A DNA stretch of 64,000 nucleotides, taken from positions 5,001-69,000 of the forward strand of contig WLWS01000005.1 in NCBI GenBank assembly GCA_012103475.1. The letters are read 5' to 3'. The notes beneath the pieces are model-generated. The model worked only from the letters and a program-made list of their open reading frames with translations. It had not been told where the DNA came from and did not search any database. This document shows, piece after piece, positions 37,427 through 45,514 of the stretch (position 1 is the stretch's first letter; each line of letters opens with the position of its first letter). The position numbers and the translations under genes were made by a program. The stretch comes from Gammaproteobacteria bacterium. GTDB taxonomy: Bacteria > Pseudomonadota > Gammaproteobacteria > Eutrophobiales > Eutrophobiaceae.

Positions 37427-38565
37427 ATGTCGGATCGTGATCCATTAAAAAATATAATTGGTACCTGTGCCGCTCAGATAGGTGCCTATGCCACTCCGAT
37501 CCTGTCACCGCTGATCATCGGTGGCCTGATTATCGGACTCAATATTGGTGAAGTTGATGCCGGTTCACTGATCACTGTAGAACTTCTGGTGATTGGCATC
37601 AGCGGAATGCTGGTCGCGCCTTTTATGGGGCGAATTTCACATCGCCTGTTGGCCATGACAGGAGCCCTTTTACTCGTTTGTGGTCACGCATTCTCAATTG
37701 AAAGTACTGAACTGTCGCAGTTATATGTCTGGCGTATCCTCGCCGGCATTGGCGGTGGCTTGCTCACAGCGACTGTAAATGCCGCCATAGCCAGAGCAAA
37801 GTCTCCGACCAGATTATATGGCCTGGCCTGGGCGGCCGGCTATATGGCTACCGCTATTCTGGCACTACTGGTCACCAGTACTAACGATGTCGTCGTCTAT
37901 TCAACTGTCTACAGCTACCTTCTTGTTACTGTACTGATCGTGCTGCCCTTAATGTGGCTGCTGCCAACTCTCGGCGCCCTCGAAAAAAATGAGGGTTTTG
38001 CCTCTGCCAGCATCGCCTCAGGTTGCCTGCTGATGCTCGGCATCATACTCATCGGTATCAGCATGATGTCCTACTACGCTTTTCTCGGTCAGTTGCGCTT
38101 CGAATTCAGGCCAGTGCCGCAGAAACCGGTCTTATCGTGGCACTCGCGCAGATTGCAGGAATCGTCGGCGGCTTATCGGCAGCCCCGCTGTCGAAACGAC
38201 TTGGCGAACTGAAAACGCTGTTAATCACTACCTGTTTGCACACCTTATTCATCATCCTGGCTATATTTATGAGCAGCGTACTGGTGCTCGGTTTCGCTGC
38301 ATTTTGCGAGGCGACACTTTTCATTATAATGGTGCCCTTAATGTTCTCACTCGCTGCGAGCATTGATATCAGAGGGCGAGGGGCAGCAGCAGCCGGCGGT
38401 ATTTTTACTGTAAGCACCGCGTTCGGACCCATATTTGGTGCCCTGCTAATCGAGAACTCAGGTTATTCTTCGATTGCCTGGCTGCAGATAGTTTCAGCTA
38501 TACCGGCATTAATTATCTTTATTCTGGTGAGTAGAAAAACAAGACCTGCTCTTCGTCATGTATGA
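37427..38565 (+). pseudogene. MFS transporter, frameshifted
   Basis: A 12-helix major-facilitator-type permease broken by one base. From ATG 37427 (MSDRDPLKNIIGTC) the frame runs through about seven helices to YAFLGQLRFEF near 38106, then goes out of frame. The -1 frame carries on with QASAAETGLIVALAQIAG and the remaining helices to 38565. Restoring one base near 38104-38106 (GAATTCAGG) gives about 379 residues, a normal MFS length. The permease would import the substrate of the neighbouring nitrogen genes. Mutation versus sequencing error is unresolved. Confidence 0.75.
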
Positions 38566-38605
38566 TTGTCTTTGCACTTCTTGTGCTTAAAACAGAGGAA
38601 TTAAA

Positions 38606-39610
38606 ATGGACCAGAAAAAACTGGAAGCCTTAAGAAAGAAATACAAAGATCAGGATTATCATGAAGTAGACGATCCGGAGTTCCAAAAAGCGATGCTGGA
38701 CGCCTCAGACATGCTCAGCGGCATTGCCACCTTACTGGATGCGCCATACCGGGATGATCTTGAGGGCCTGGATATTGCGTTGATCGGCGTACCCTTTGAT
38801 AGTGGTGTTGTACACAGAACGGGCGCGCGCTTCAGGCCTCGCGCAATTCGCGATATTTCCATGGCCGTTGGTCCTTTTAACCATCAGACCCGAATTAACC
38901 CGGACAGTCTTTGTGCTATCGCCGATATAGGCGATGTGCCACTGCATGGCTTCAGTCTCGAAGAAGGCATACAGACCATTGAAGAGTATTTTCATAAAGT
39001 CATTGATGCCGGTGTGATTCCGATATCAGCTGGTGGAGATCATTCCGTTACCTATCCAATTATGAAAGCCGTTGGCAGAGACAAACCAGTGGGCATGGTT
39101 CATATCGATGCGCATTGCGATACCATGGGTGCCTTCGAAGATCATAAATTTCATCATGGCGGCCCGTTTCGTCATGCCGTGCTTGATGGCGTGCTGGATC
39201 CGGAACGTTGTGTTCAGATTGGTATTCGCGGTGCTGCAGAGGTGTTCTGGGAGTTTTCTCACGAATCCGGCATGACCGTGATACCGGTACAGGACTTTCA
39301 CAACATGGGGGTGGATGCCGTTATTAGCAAAACCCGCGAAGTTATTGGCGATGGACCTACTTACATTACCTTTGATGTTGATGGACTGGATCCGGTCTAC
39401 GCACCGGGAACAGGTACACCTGAGATAGGTGGACTGAGCACTGCTGATGCCATTCAATTACTCAGGGGCTTACGCGGATTAAATTTTGTCGGTGGAGATT
39501 TGGTTGAGGTGGCACCAGCCTATGATGCAACCATCAACACTGCTCAGGTGGGCAAACAGATGATGTTTGAAATTCTTTGTCTGGTAGCAGAAAGCAGAGC
39601 CAGGCGATAG
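38606..39610 (+). CDS. Agmatinase/guanidino-acid ureohydrolase
   Basis: A 334-residue arginase-fold enzyme that releases urea from a guanidino compound with two metal ions. All ligands are present: H146 (GGDHSVTYP), D168/H170/D172 (HIDAHCD) and D257/D259 (FDVDGLDP). The loop PVYAPGTGTPEIGG is typical of agmatinase, guanidinobutyrase and guanidinopropionase; the substrate cannot be fixed by eye. AGAGGA precedes the ATG at 38606. It follows the broken MFS gene and the DUF1989 gene, and abuts a convergent symporter gene. Confidence 0.88.
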   Translation: MDQKKLEALRKKYKDQDYHEVDDPEFQKAMLDASDMLSGIATLLDAPYRDDLEGLDIALIGVPFDSGVVHRTGARFRPRAIRDISMAVGPFNHQTRINPDSLCAIADIGDVPLHGFSLEEGIQTIEEYFHKVIDAGVIPISAGGDHSVTYPIMKAVGRDKPVGMVHIDAHCDTMGAFEDHKFHHGGPFRHAVLDGVLDPERCVQIGIRGAAEVFWEFSHESGMTVIPVQDFHNMGVDAVISKTREVIGDGPTYITFDVDGLDPVYAPGTGTPEIGGLSTADAIQLLRGLRGLNFVGGDLVEVAPAYDATINTAQVGKQMMFEILCLVAESRARR

Positions 39611-39611
39611 C

Positions 39612-41270
39612 TCAGTGCGAGGCTGTTTGCGTTTGCGCGCCAAGGCCAGTCTCTGCACGTATAAACTGAGATTTGTAAGCGGATCGCTCGCTATCAGCAC
39701 GAGCAGATTTATCTGTAATGGAAAACCACCAGATGAGAAAAAACGCCAGTGGCAGGGTAAATACAGTTGGAAAGCGATAAGGGAAAAGCGCCTGTTCATA
39801 ACCCAGGACATTAACCCAGACTGCCGGACTCATCACTAGCAGGCAAAGCGTTACTGCGAAGGAAATTATTCCACCGTTTACTGCACCTCTAGTCGTCAAT
39901 CCCTGCCAGTAAATAGCCATAACCAACAGTGGAAAATTAGTACTGGCGGCGATACAGATTGCGAATGCGTTCAAAAAAGCGATGTTTTCATATTGAAAAA
40001 CGATCCCCAGAATCACCGCCAGAACACCGACTGCTATCACGGTCGCTCGGGATATCAATAATTCGGTTTTTTCTGAAGGTTTGCCTTTACAAATCACGTT
40101 GGCGTACAGATCGTGTGAAACTGCCGAGGCAGCCGATATCGTCAATCCGGCAACCACCGCGAGTATTGTGGCGAAAGCAACCGCTGAGATAAAACCCAGA
40201 AAATAGTCACCACCCAGAGCATGAGCCAGATGTATCGCTGGCATATTTACACCACCAATGATTTTACCTGCCTCATCAAAGTAAATCGCCTGATCAGCAA
40301 GTACGACTATCGCTCCAACACCCACGACAAAGGTAAGGAGATAAAAATAGCTGATAAAGCAGGTCGCGTAAAACATCGACTTGCGCGCTTCCTGTGCATC
40401 AGCCACTGTAAAAAAACGCATCAGAACATGCGGCAGACCAGCTACACCAAAAATCAGCAGGCAAAAAGAAATAGTCGACACTGGATCTGTCAGATAACCA
40501 CCCGGCAATAAAACTGATTTACCTGCCTTATGCACCTCCACAACCTGTGTAAACAGCGTTTCAAAATTAAAATCAAACAGGGCCAGTAACACTAAAACCA
40601 TGTAAGTGACACCCAGCAGTATCAACATGGCTTTAATAATTTGTACCCAGGTCGTTGCCAGCATCCCACCGAAAACGACATAAATTCCCATTAGCAAACC
40701 AACCAGAGAGACCGAGTAAACGTAAGGAATTTCGAACAGTAGTTCTATTAATTTACCTGCGCCCACCGTTTGTCCTACCAGATAAATAACCACCACGACC
40801 AATGAACAACAGGAGGCGAACACTCGAACAGGACTGTCTGACAAACGAAAACTGACGACATCAACGAAAGTATATTCGCCGAGATTGCGAAGTTTTTCTG
40901 CAAACATGAACAGAATTATCGGCATACCCAGTACCGAGGTCATACAAAAAATCAGACCATCATAGCCGCTGAAATACACCAGGCCTGACATCCCCAGAAA
41001 TCCACCGGCAGACATGTAATCGCCGGCAATCGCCAGACCATTCTGCAAACCACTGATATTGCCACCGGCAGCGTAATAATCTGTTCTGTTTCTGATACGC
41101 CGCGCCGCCCACCAGGTAATGACCAGAGTCGACGCAATTACCAATAAAAACATACTGATGGCAGCCACGTTTACCGTTGTCGTCTGTGTTTGACCCTGAG
41201 CGAAGGCAAGCGAGCTATAACAAGTCAGTACGACAGTTACAAAAACCGCAGAACAACGTGATATCGGCAA
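39612..41270 (-). CDS. Sodium:solute symporter (ActP-like), copy 1
   Basis: A 552-residue member of the SSS family with about 13 helices, like the acetate permease ActP. I start it at TTG 41270 (MPISRCSAVFVTVVLTC), which follows GCGAGGAA by 6-9 bases and opens with a signal peptide ending near LAFA. The frame is open further upstream to 41348 but would overlap the DUF485 gene. TWWAARRIRNRTDYYAAGGNISGLQNG and the GLPHVLMRFFTVADAQEARK motif mark the family. It is coupled to DUF485 copy 1. Carboxylate uptake is likely. Confidence 0.88.
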   Translation of the reverse strand: MPISRCSAVFVTVVLTCYSSLAFAQGQTQTTTVNVAAISMFLLVIASTLVITWWAARRIRNRTDYYAAGGNISGLQNGLAIAGDYMSAGGFLGMSGLVYFSGYDGLIFCMTSVLGMPIILFMFAEKLRNLGEYTFVDVVSFRLSDSPVRVFASCCSLVVVVIYLVGQTVGAGKLIELLFEIPYVYSVSLVGLLMGIYVVFGGMLATTWVQIIKAMLILLGVTYMVLVLLALFDFNFETLFTQVVEVHKAGKSVLLPGGYLTDPVSTISFCLLIFGVAGLPHVLMRFFTVADAQEARKSMFYATCFISYFYLLTFVVGVGAIVVLADQAIYFDEAGKIIGGVNMPAIHLAHALGGDYFLGFISAVAFATILAVVAGLTISAASAVSHDLYANVICKGKPSEKTELLISRATVIAVGVLAVILGIVFQYENIAFLNAFAICIAASTNFPLLVMAIYWQGLTTRGAVNGGIISFAVTLCLLVMSPAVWVNVLGYEQALFPYRFPTVFTLPLAFFLIWWFSITDKSARADSERSAYKSQFIRAETGLGAQTQTASH

Positions 41271-41274
41271 TGAT

Positions 41275-41595
41275 CTATTCCTCGCTGACAGACTCGGCGT
41301 CGCGGAGTATTTCTTCAATCTGTGAGTCAAAACGAAGGTTGGCTCCAATCATGTAAATACCGGTTAACAAACAGGGCAGTGTCATCACGATCACACCAAA
41401 AGGTACACCGACAGGCGTAGCAGCTCCCTGCCAGAGAGGAATGCCGAAAATAGCAGGTGCAAATATCGCTATGAAAGCGAAACCAAAGAAACTGATCAAG
41501 GTTAATGCAAATAACAAGCTCAGAAAACGATTTCTGCTCCTGACCAGATTCTGGAACTTTGGGTTTGACCAGATACGTTCTTCCGTCTTATTCAT
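41275..41595 (-). CDS. DUF485 small membrane protein, copy 1
   Basis: A 106-residue protein with two membrane helices (about 27-48 and 66-88). These proteins usually precede ActP-type symporters and act as accessory subunits. The NPKFQNLVRSRNRFL opening and the GIYMIGANLRFDSQIEEIL end fit the family. It starts at ATG 41595 (MNKTEERIWSN) and its TAG lies only 4 bases before the symporter TTG start. It is similar to the copies at 43416 and 49652. Confidence 0.88.
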   Translation of the reverse strand: MNKTEERIWSNPKFQNLVRSRNRFLSLLFALTLISFFGFAFIAIFAPAIFGIPLWQGAATPVGVPFGVIVMTLPCLLTGIYMIGANLRFDSQIEEILRDAESVSEE

Positions 41596-41599
41596 AGCT

Positions 41600-41998
41600 T
41601 CAGTTTTCACAAACTGCGGTGATATCAACTTCAATAAGTAAATCCGGATTAAACAAACCGACCACTTCAACACCGGTGATGGCAGGTGGCATAAGACCCT
41701 GGTAATTGTCTATCCGAATCTGATGCGCATCGAAAAAGGCCTTGCCATCGGTCACATAAATGACTTCCTTAACGACATTTTCAAATGTCAGATTATTTTT
41801 CATCAGAATTTTTCCGATTGTTGAATAAACCTGCGTGACCTGCGCCGCCATATCTCCAGCACCCACTACTTTGCCATCATCATCGACACTGGTGATGCCG
41901 GTCGTAAAAAGTAATCCCGCAGCTTTTACTGTTCTGGCACCTGCCAGGCTTTTTTCCATCTCTTCCCGCCAGTATCCTACTTCTTTATCTATCGCCAT
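41600..41998 (-). CDS. RidA-family enamine/imine deaminase-like protein, copy 1
   Basis: A 132-residue trimeric RidA/YjgF-fold protein that may hydrolyse reactive enamines or serve as a catabolic deaminase. LLFTTGITSVDDDGKVVGAGDMAAQ, VYVTD-type and the PPAITGVEVVGLFNPDLLIEVDI stretch match the family. The usual catalytic arginine is not in its standard place, so activity is uncertain. AGGAGA lies close to the ATG at 41998. It is first of RidA - DUF485 - symporter reading leftward, with 4 bases between genes. Confidence 0.85.
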   Translation of the reverse strand: MAIDKEVGYWREEMEKSLAGARTVKAAGLLFTTGITSVDDDGKVVGAGDMAAQVTQVYSTIGKILMKNNLTFENVVKEVIYVTDGKAFFDAHQIRIDNYQGLMPPAITGVEVVGLFNPDLLIEVDITAVCEN

Positions 41999-42052
41999 TT
42001 ATCATTCTCCTCAATTTTTCTGTGGTGCAGTATAAACACCCAGAGACCCTGC

Positions 42053-43336
42053 TCACATTACTTTATCGCGCAAGCGATAACAGGCCAGCATCACGGAAGT
42101 CATCAGGCGTGAGAATTCCTGCGCAGGTATAGGTTTCATAGCTGTCGGTCGCAGTGGCCAACTCTCAACGTCTACTTCATTCACAGCATCCGCCAGAACG
42201 GCACCCATTCGGGTCGCCAGAGCGATACCTCTGGCGTTACAACCCAGCCAGGTGTACACATTAGGTGCAAGAATATGACAATGCGGCAGAATATCCGCAG
42301 TCATACTGATTTTTCCACGCCATAAATAATCCAGTTCAAATTGCGGGTTTTGCAGCTGTGGAAAGATCTCTTTCAACACCGACTCAGCATGCCTCACTAT
42401 TCTTTCCTCCCATCCTGTTGGAAAAATGAAAGTACCACCGCTAATCAACCTCCCCGCAGCGTCATAATGAAAGACATGTGAGTCACTTCTGGTGTCGGTA
42501 ACCGGCTGCCTGCCGGGTAAGACCGATGCTTGCAGTTCTGCATCAAGTGGTTTAGTGGCAATGTTGTAAAGATAGAATGGCAAAAAAGATTTTTTCAAAC
42601 CCGGCCAGAGATCATCGCTATAAGCTGCTGTCACCAGCACCACCTTATCAGCGATGATAGTCCCTGATGGCGTTTTTACTTCCCATCGTTTGCCACTACC
42701 ATGCATGGATAACGCCGGCGTATCGGTGAAAATTCTGACGCCCTGCGCAATAAGCTCTTTCGCCATACCGCGACAAAAGGCGAGTGGATTGATGTGCCCG
42801 GCTGACTTGACAAACAAAGCACCCTTGTAGCTAAAGCTTCCCATTAGTTCTGCGCTCTGTTGCGCATTCAGTAATTCCATGTCTGCGCCATACGGTAACC
42901 ATTGCTGATAGCGATCACGACAAACTTTCATTTGCGCATCGGAGTGTATTGCCTGGAGCCAACCGTTCCTCTCCGCATCACAGTCGATTCCATAACGCTC
43001 AATCAGAGAGAAAACATAATCTGCCGATTCTGCAATCATCTGAATCAGCCCATCACCCTGTCCTGCGCCGCAGTGTTCTACTATTGCTTTCGGATCCTTT
43101 CGTATCAAAGGCAGAACATGACCGCCGTTTCTGCCCGATGCACCCCAGCCGATGCTATGACTTTCTATCAAAACAACATTCCGTCCTGAGTCCTGCAAAT
43201 GGAGGGCGGACGATAAGCCGCTGAAACCGGCGCCGACTATCAAAACATCTGTCTCAAGGTCTGAACCCAGCGCAGCTGTCTCAGGTGCCACCGGCGCGCT
43301 TAATTCCCAGATGGGTCTATGAGGATGAGTACTCAT
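42053..43336 (-). CDS. DAO-family FAD oxidoreductase (PuuB-like)
   Basis: A 427-residue glycine/D-amino-acid oxidase-type flavoprotein resembling gamma-glutamylputrescine oxidase. The N-terminal FAD motif is VLIVGAGFSGLSSALHL with ESHSIGWGASGRNGG after it. ARGIALATRMGAVLADAV closes the fold. Oxidation of an amine or amino acid to an imine, aldehyde and ammonia is expected, and the neighbouring RidA gene would suit an imine product. The substrate is not known. It diverges from DUF485 copy 2. Confidence 0.85.
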   Translation of the reverse strand: MSTHPHRPIWELSAPVAPETAALGSDLETDVLIVGAGFSGLSSALHLQDSGRNVVLIESHSIGWGASGRNGGHVLPLIRKDPKAIVEHCGAGQGDGLIQMIAESADYVFSLIERYGIDCDAERNGWLQAIHSDAQMKVCRDRYQQWLPYGADMELLNAQQSAELMGSFSYKGALFVKSAGHINPLAFCRGMAKELIAQGVRIFTDTPALSMHGSGKRWEVKTPSGTIIADKVVLVTAAYSDDLWPGLKKSFLPFYLYNIATKPLDAELQASVLPGRQPVTDTRSDSHVFHYDAAGRLISGGTFIFPTGWEERIVRHAESVLKEIFPQLQNPQFELDYLWRGKISMTADILPHCHILAPNVYTWLGCNARGIALATRMGAVLADAVNEVDVESWPLRPTAMKPIPAQEFSRLMTSVMLACYRLRDKVM

Positions 43337-43415
43337 CGTTCGTCAATATATATTCTATTTTGTACTGGATGAATGACACTGACATAATACAGAGATTCTG
43401 CTTCCGGAAAAAACA

Positions 43416-43739
43416 ATGCAGTCAAAAGACGATATTCTCAAGCTAATTCATTCTTCAGCCTTCCAGAAGATGATGAAAACAAAAAACCGTATGGTTTTTT
43501 GTTTTTCATTGCTGACGCTTATCGCTTATTGCCTGTTCTTTATTGCGATAGCCTGGTTACCCGACTGGATGGGCGAACCAATGTTTTCAGCAGGCATTGT
43601 AAGTACCGGTATCTGGCTGGCGATTTTTTCTGTTATTTTTGCTGTTTTCATTTCCGGCATTTATACCTGGTGGGCAAACAAATACTTTGATAAAGAACTG
43701 CAACAGGTATTACAGGAAGCCGGTCTGAATGAGGAATAA
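43416..43739 (+). CDS. DUF485 small membrane protein, copy 2
   Basis: A 107-residue protein with two membrane helices (about 28-48 and 62-84), paralogous to copies 1 and 3. HSSAFQKMMKTKNRMVFCFS and SGIYTWWANKYFDKELQQVL fit the family. It overlaps the following symporter gene by 11 bases, a sign of translational coupling. CCGGAA precedes its ATG. Confidence 0.87.
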   Translation: MQSKDDILKLIHSSAFQKMMKTKNRMVFCFSLLTLIAYCLFFIAIAWLPDWMGEPMFSAGIVSTGIWLAIFSVIFAVFISGIYTWWANKYFDKELQQVLQEAGLNEE

Positions 43740-45396
43740 CCTCAGCAGTATCGTTCTAATGTTTTTTTGCTCCGGGTTTAGTTCATTCGTGCGCGCCGCC
43801 GATGCCCTCACAGGACCGGTAGAGAAACAGCCTGTCAATGTCACAGCAATTATTATGTTTCTGTTATTCGTTTCCAGCACTCTGATAATCACCTGGTGGG
43901 CTGCGAAACGGACACATTCACGTAAAGAGTTTTATGCCGCGGGTGGCGGTATTCCGGCCTGGCAGAATGGTATCGCCATCTCCGGTGATTTTATGTCTGC
44001 CGCGACTTTCCTCGGTATTTCCAGCGCTCTGTATTTCAATGGCTTTGACGCGCTGACACTGGTTGTCGGCGCGCTGGGAAGCTGGCCGATCATTCTTTTT
44101 CTGATATCTGAACGACTCAGAAACCTCGGCCGCTACACCTTTATTGATGTGCTTTCTTACCGTCTGGATGAACGCCCGATAAGACTGGTAGCATCGCTTG
44201 GTTCGCTTTCCGTGCTGATTTTCTATCTTATTGCGCAATTAGTCGGTGCCGGAAAACTCATTCAGCTTCTATTCGGGCTGGACTACATCATTGCGGTAAG
44301 TTGTGTCAGCACTCTGATGATTCTCTATGTCAGTTTCGGAGGCATGCTGGCAACTACCTGGGTACAGTTTATCAAAGCGATATTGCTGGTTTTCGGCGGA
44401 ACCGCAATAGTTTTTCTGCTTTTCCAAAACGTCGATTTCAGGCTTGAAGAAATTTTCAGGCGCGCCATAGAAACTCATCCGAAGGGCACTGAATTGTTCG
44501 CTCCAAGAGGCTGGTTGAAAGATCCGATCTCGGTGATTTCTGTTGGTTTAACTGCATTACTCGGTTTTATCGGTTTGCCGCACATCCTCATGCGCCTGTT
44601 TACGGTCAAGAATGCACGCGAAGCACGTAAATCAGCCTTCTATGCAATTTCAATTATCGGCTATTTCAACATCCTGATCATTATCATCGGCTTCGGTGCA
44701 GTCTCACTCATCATGTTTAATCCTGATTATCAGGATGCCAGTGGCGCATTGCTGGGCGGGCGTAATATGGTAGTTCTTCACCTCACTCATATCCTTGGTG
44801 GAGATATCCTGCTCGGTTTTATTTCAGCAGTTACCTTTGCCACTATTCTGGCCGTGGTCTCTGGGTTGACTCTGGCTGCCGCTGCGACCATTGCCCACGA
44901 TCTTTATGCTCTTACCTTAAAGCGCGGTAATACAACAGAAAAAGAGGAAATGCGGGTGTCAAGATATGCAGTCATCGGCATTGGTATTCTTGGCATACTT
45001 TTCGGTATTGCCTTTGAGAAACAAAATGTCGCATTTGTCACGAATATGGCACTGGCTGTAGCTGGCAGCGTTAATGCTCCGATTTTACTGGCAGCGATGT
45101 ACTGGCGGGGCTTGACCACCCGTGGTGCGATCGCCGGCTGTCTGATCGGCCTGATCAGCTCAGTAGGGCTAATTATTTTAAGTCCTCTGGTCTGGGTCAA
45201 TGTCCTTGGCCTGGAAGACCCCGTTTTTCCCTATGTTTACCCTACAGTTGTTTCGGCTCCATTGGCTTTCTTCGCGCTCTGGTTCTTTTCAGTCACAGAC
45301 AGAAGCAAGCGGGCAGATATTGATCGCGCCGGTTATGATGAACAGCTTGTCCGCTCAGAGACTGGTTTGGGTATTGCCGAGGCCAGTGAACACTGA
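43729..45396 (+). CDS. Sodium:solute symporter (ActP-like), copy 2
   Basis: A 555-residue SSS-family transporter with a signal peptide-like N-terminus ending near VRA (about residue 23). Multiple helices follow. [43 protein letters not shown] and LPHILMRLFTVKNAREARK are shared with copies 1 and 3. Unlike copy 3, the reading frame is intact. It overlaps DUF485 copy 2 at its start. Likely substrate is a small carboxylate or amine acid, not determinable here. Confidence 0.88.
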   Translation: MRNNLSSIVLMFFCSGFSSFVRAADALTGPVEKQPVNVTAIIMFLLFVSSTLIITWWAAKRTHSRKEFYAAGGGIPAWQNGIAISGDFMSAATFLGISSALYFNGFDALTLVVGALGSWPIILFLISERLRNLGRYTFIDVLSYRLDERPIRLVASLGSLSVLIFYLIAQLVGAGKLIQLLFGLDYIIAVSCVSTLMILYVSFGGMLATTWVQFIKAILLVFGGTAIVFLLFQNVDFRLEEIFRRAIETHPKGTELFAPRGWLKDPISVISVGLTALLGFIGLPHILMRLFTVKNAREARKSAFYAISIIGYFNILIIIIGFGAVSLIMFNPDYQDASGALLGGRNMVVLHLTHILGGDILLGFISAVTFATILAVVSGLTLAAAATIAHDLYALTLKRGNTTEKEEMRVSRYAVIGIGILGILFGIAFEKQNVAFVTNMALAVAGSVNAPILLAAMYWRGLTTRGAIAGCLIGLISSVGLIILSPLVWVNVLGLEDPVFPYVYPTVVSAPLAFFALWFFSVTDRSKRADIDRAGYDEQLVRSETGLGIAEASEH

Positions 45397-45433
45397 ATCA
45401 GTTGTCGGCCTAAGTAGAACAGCTATTTTCGGC

Positions 45434-45457
45434 GGTGTCATCTTGTGTAAGGACACC
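45434..45457 (+). terminator. Possible terminator after symporter copy 2
   Basis: GGTGTC (45434-45439) pairs with GACACC (45452-45457) around a 12-base loop and is followed by TCCTTGTTTT. The stem is short and the T-tract interrupted, so efficiency is doubtful. Confidence 0.35.
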
Positions 45458-45514
45458 TCCTTGTTTTCGATTACTATATGATATGAATACTTTCAACCTT
45501 AAACTGAGATTACT

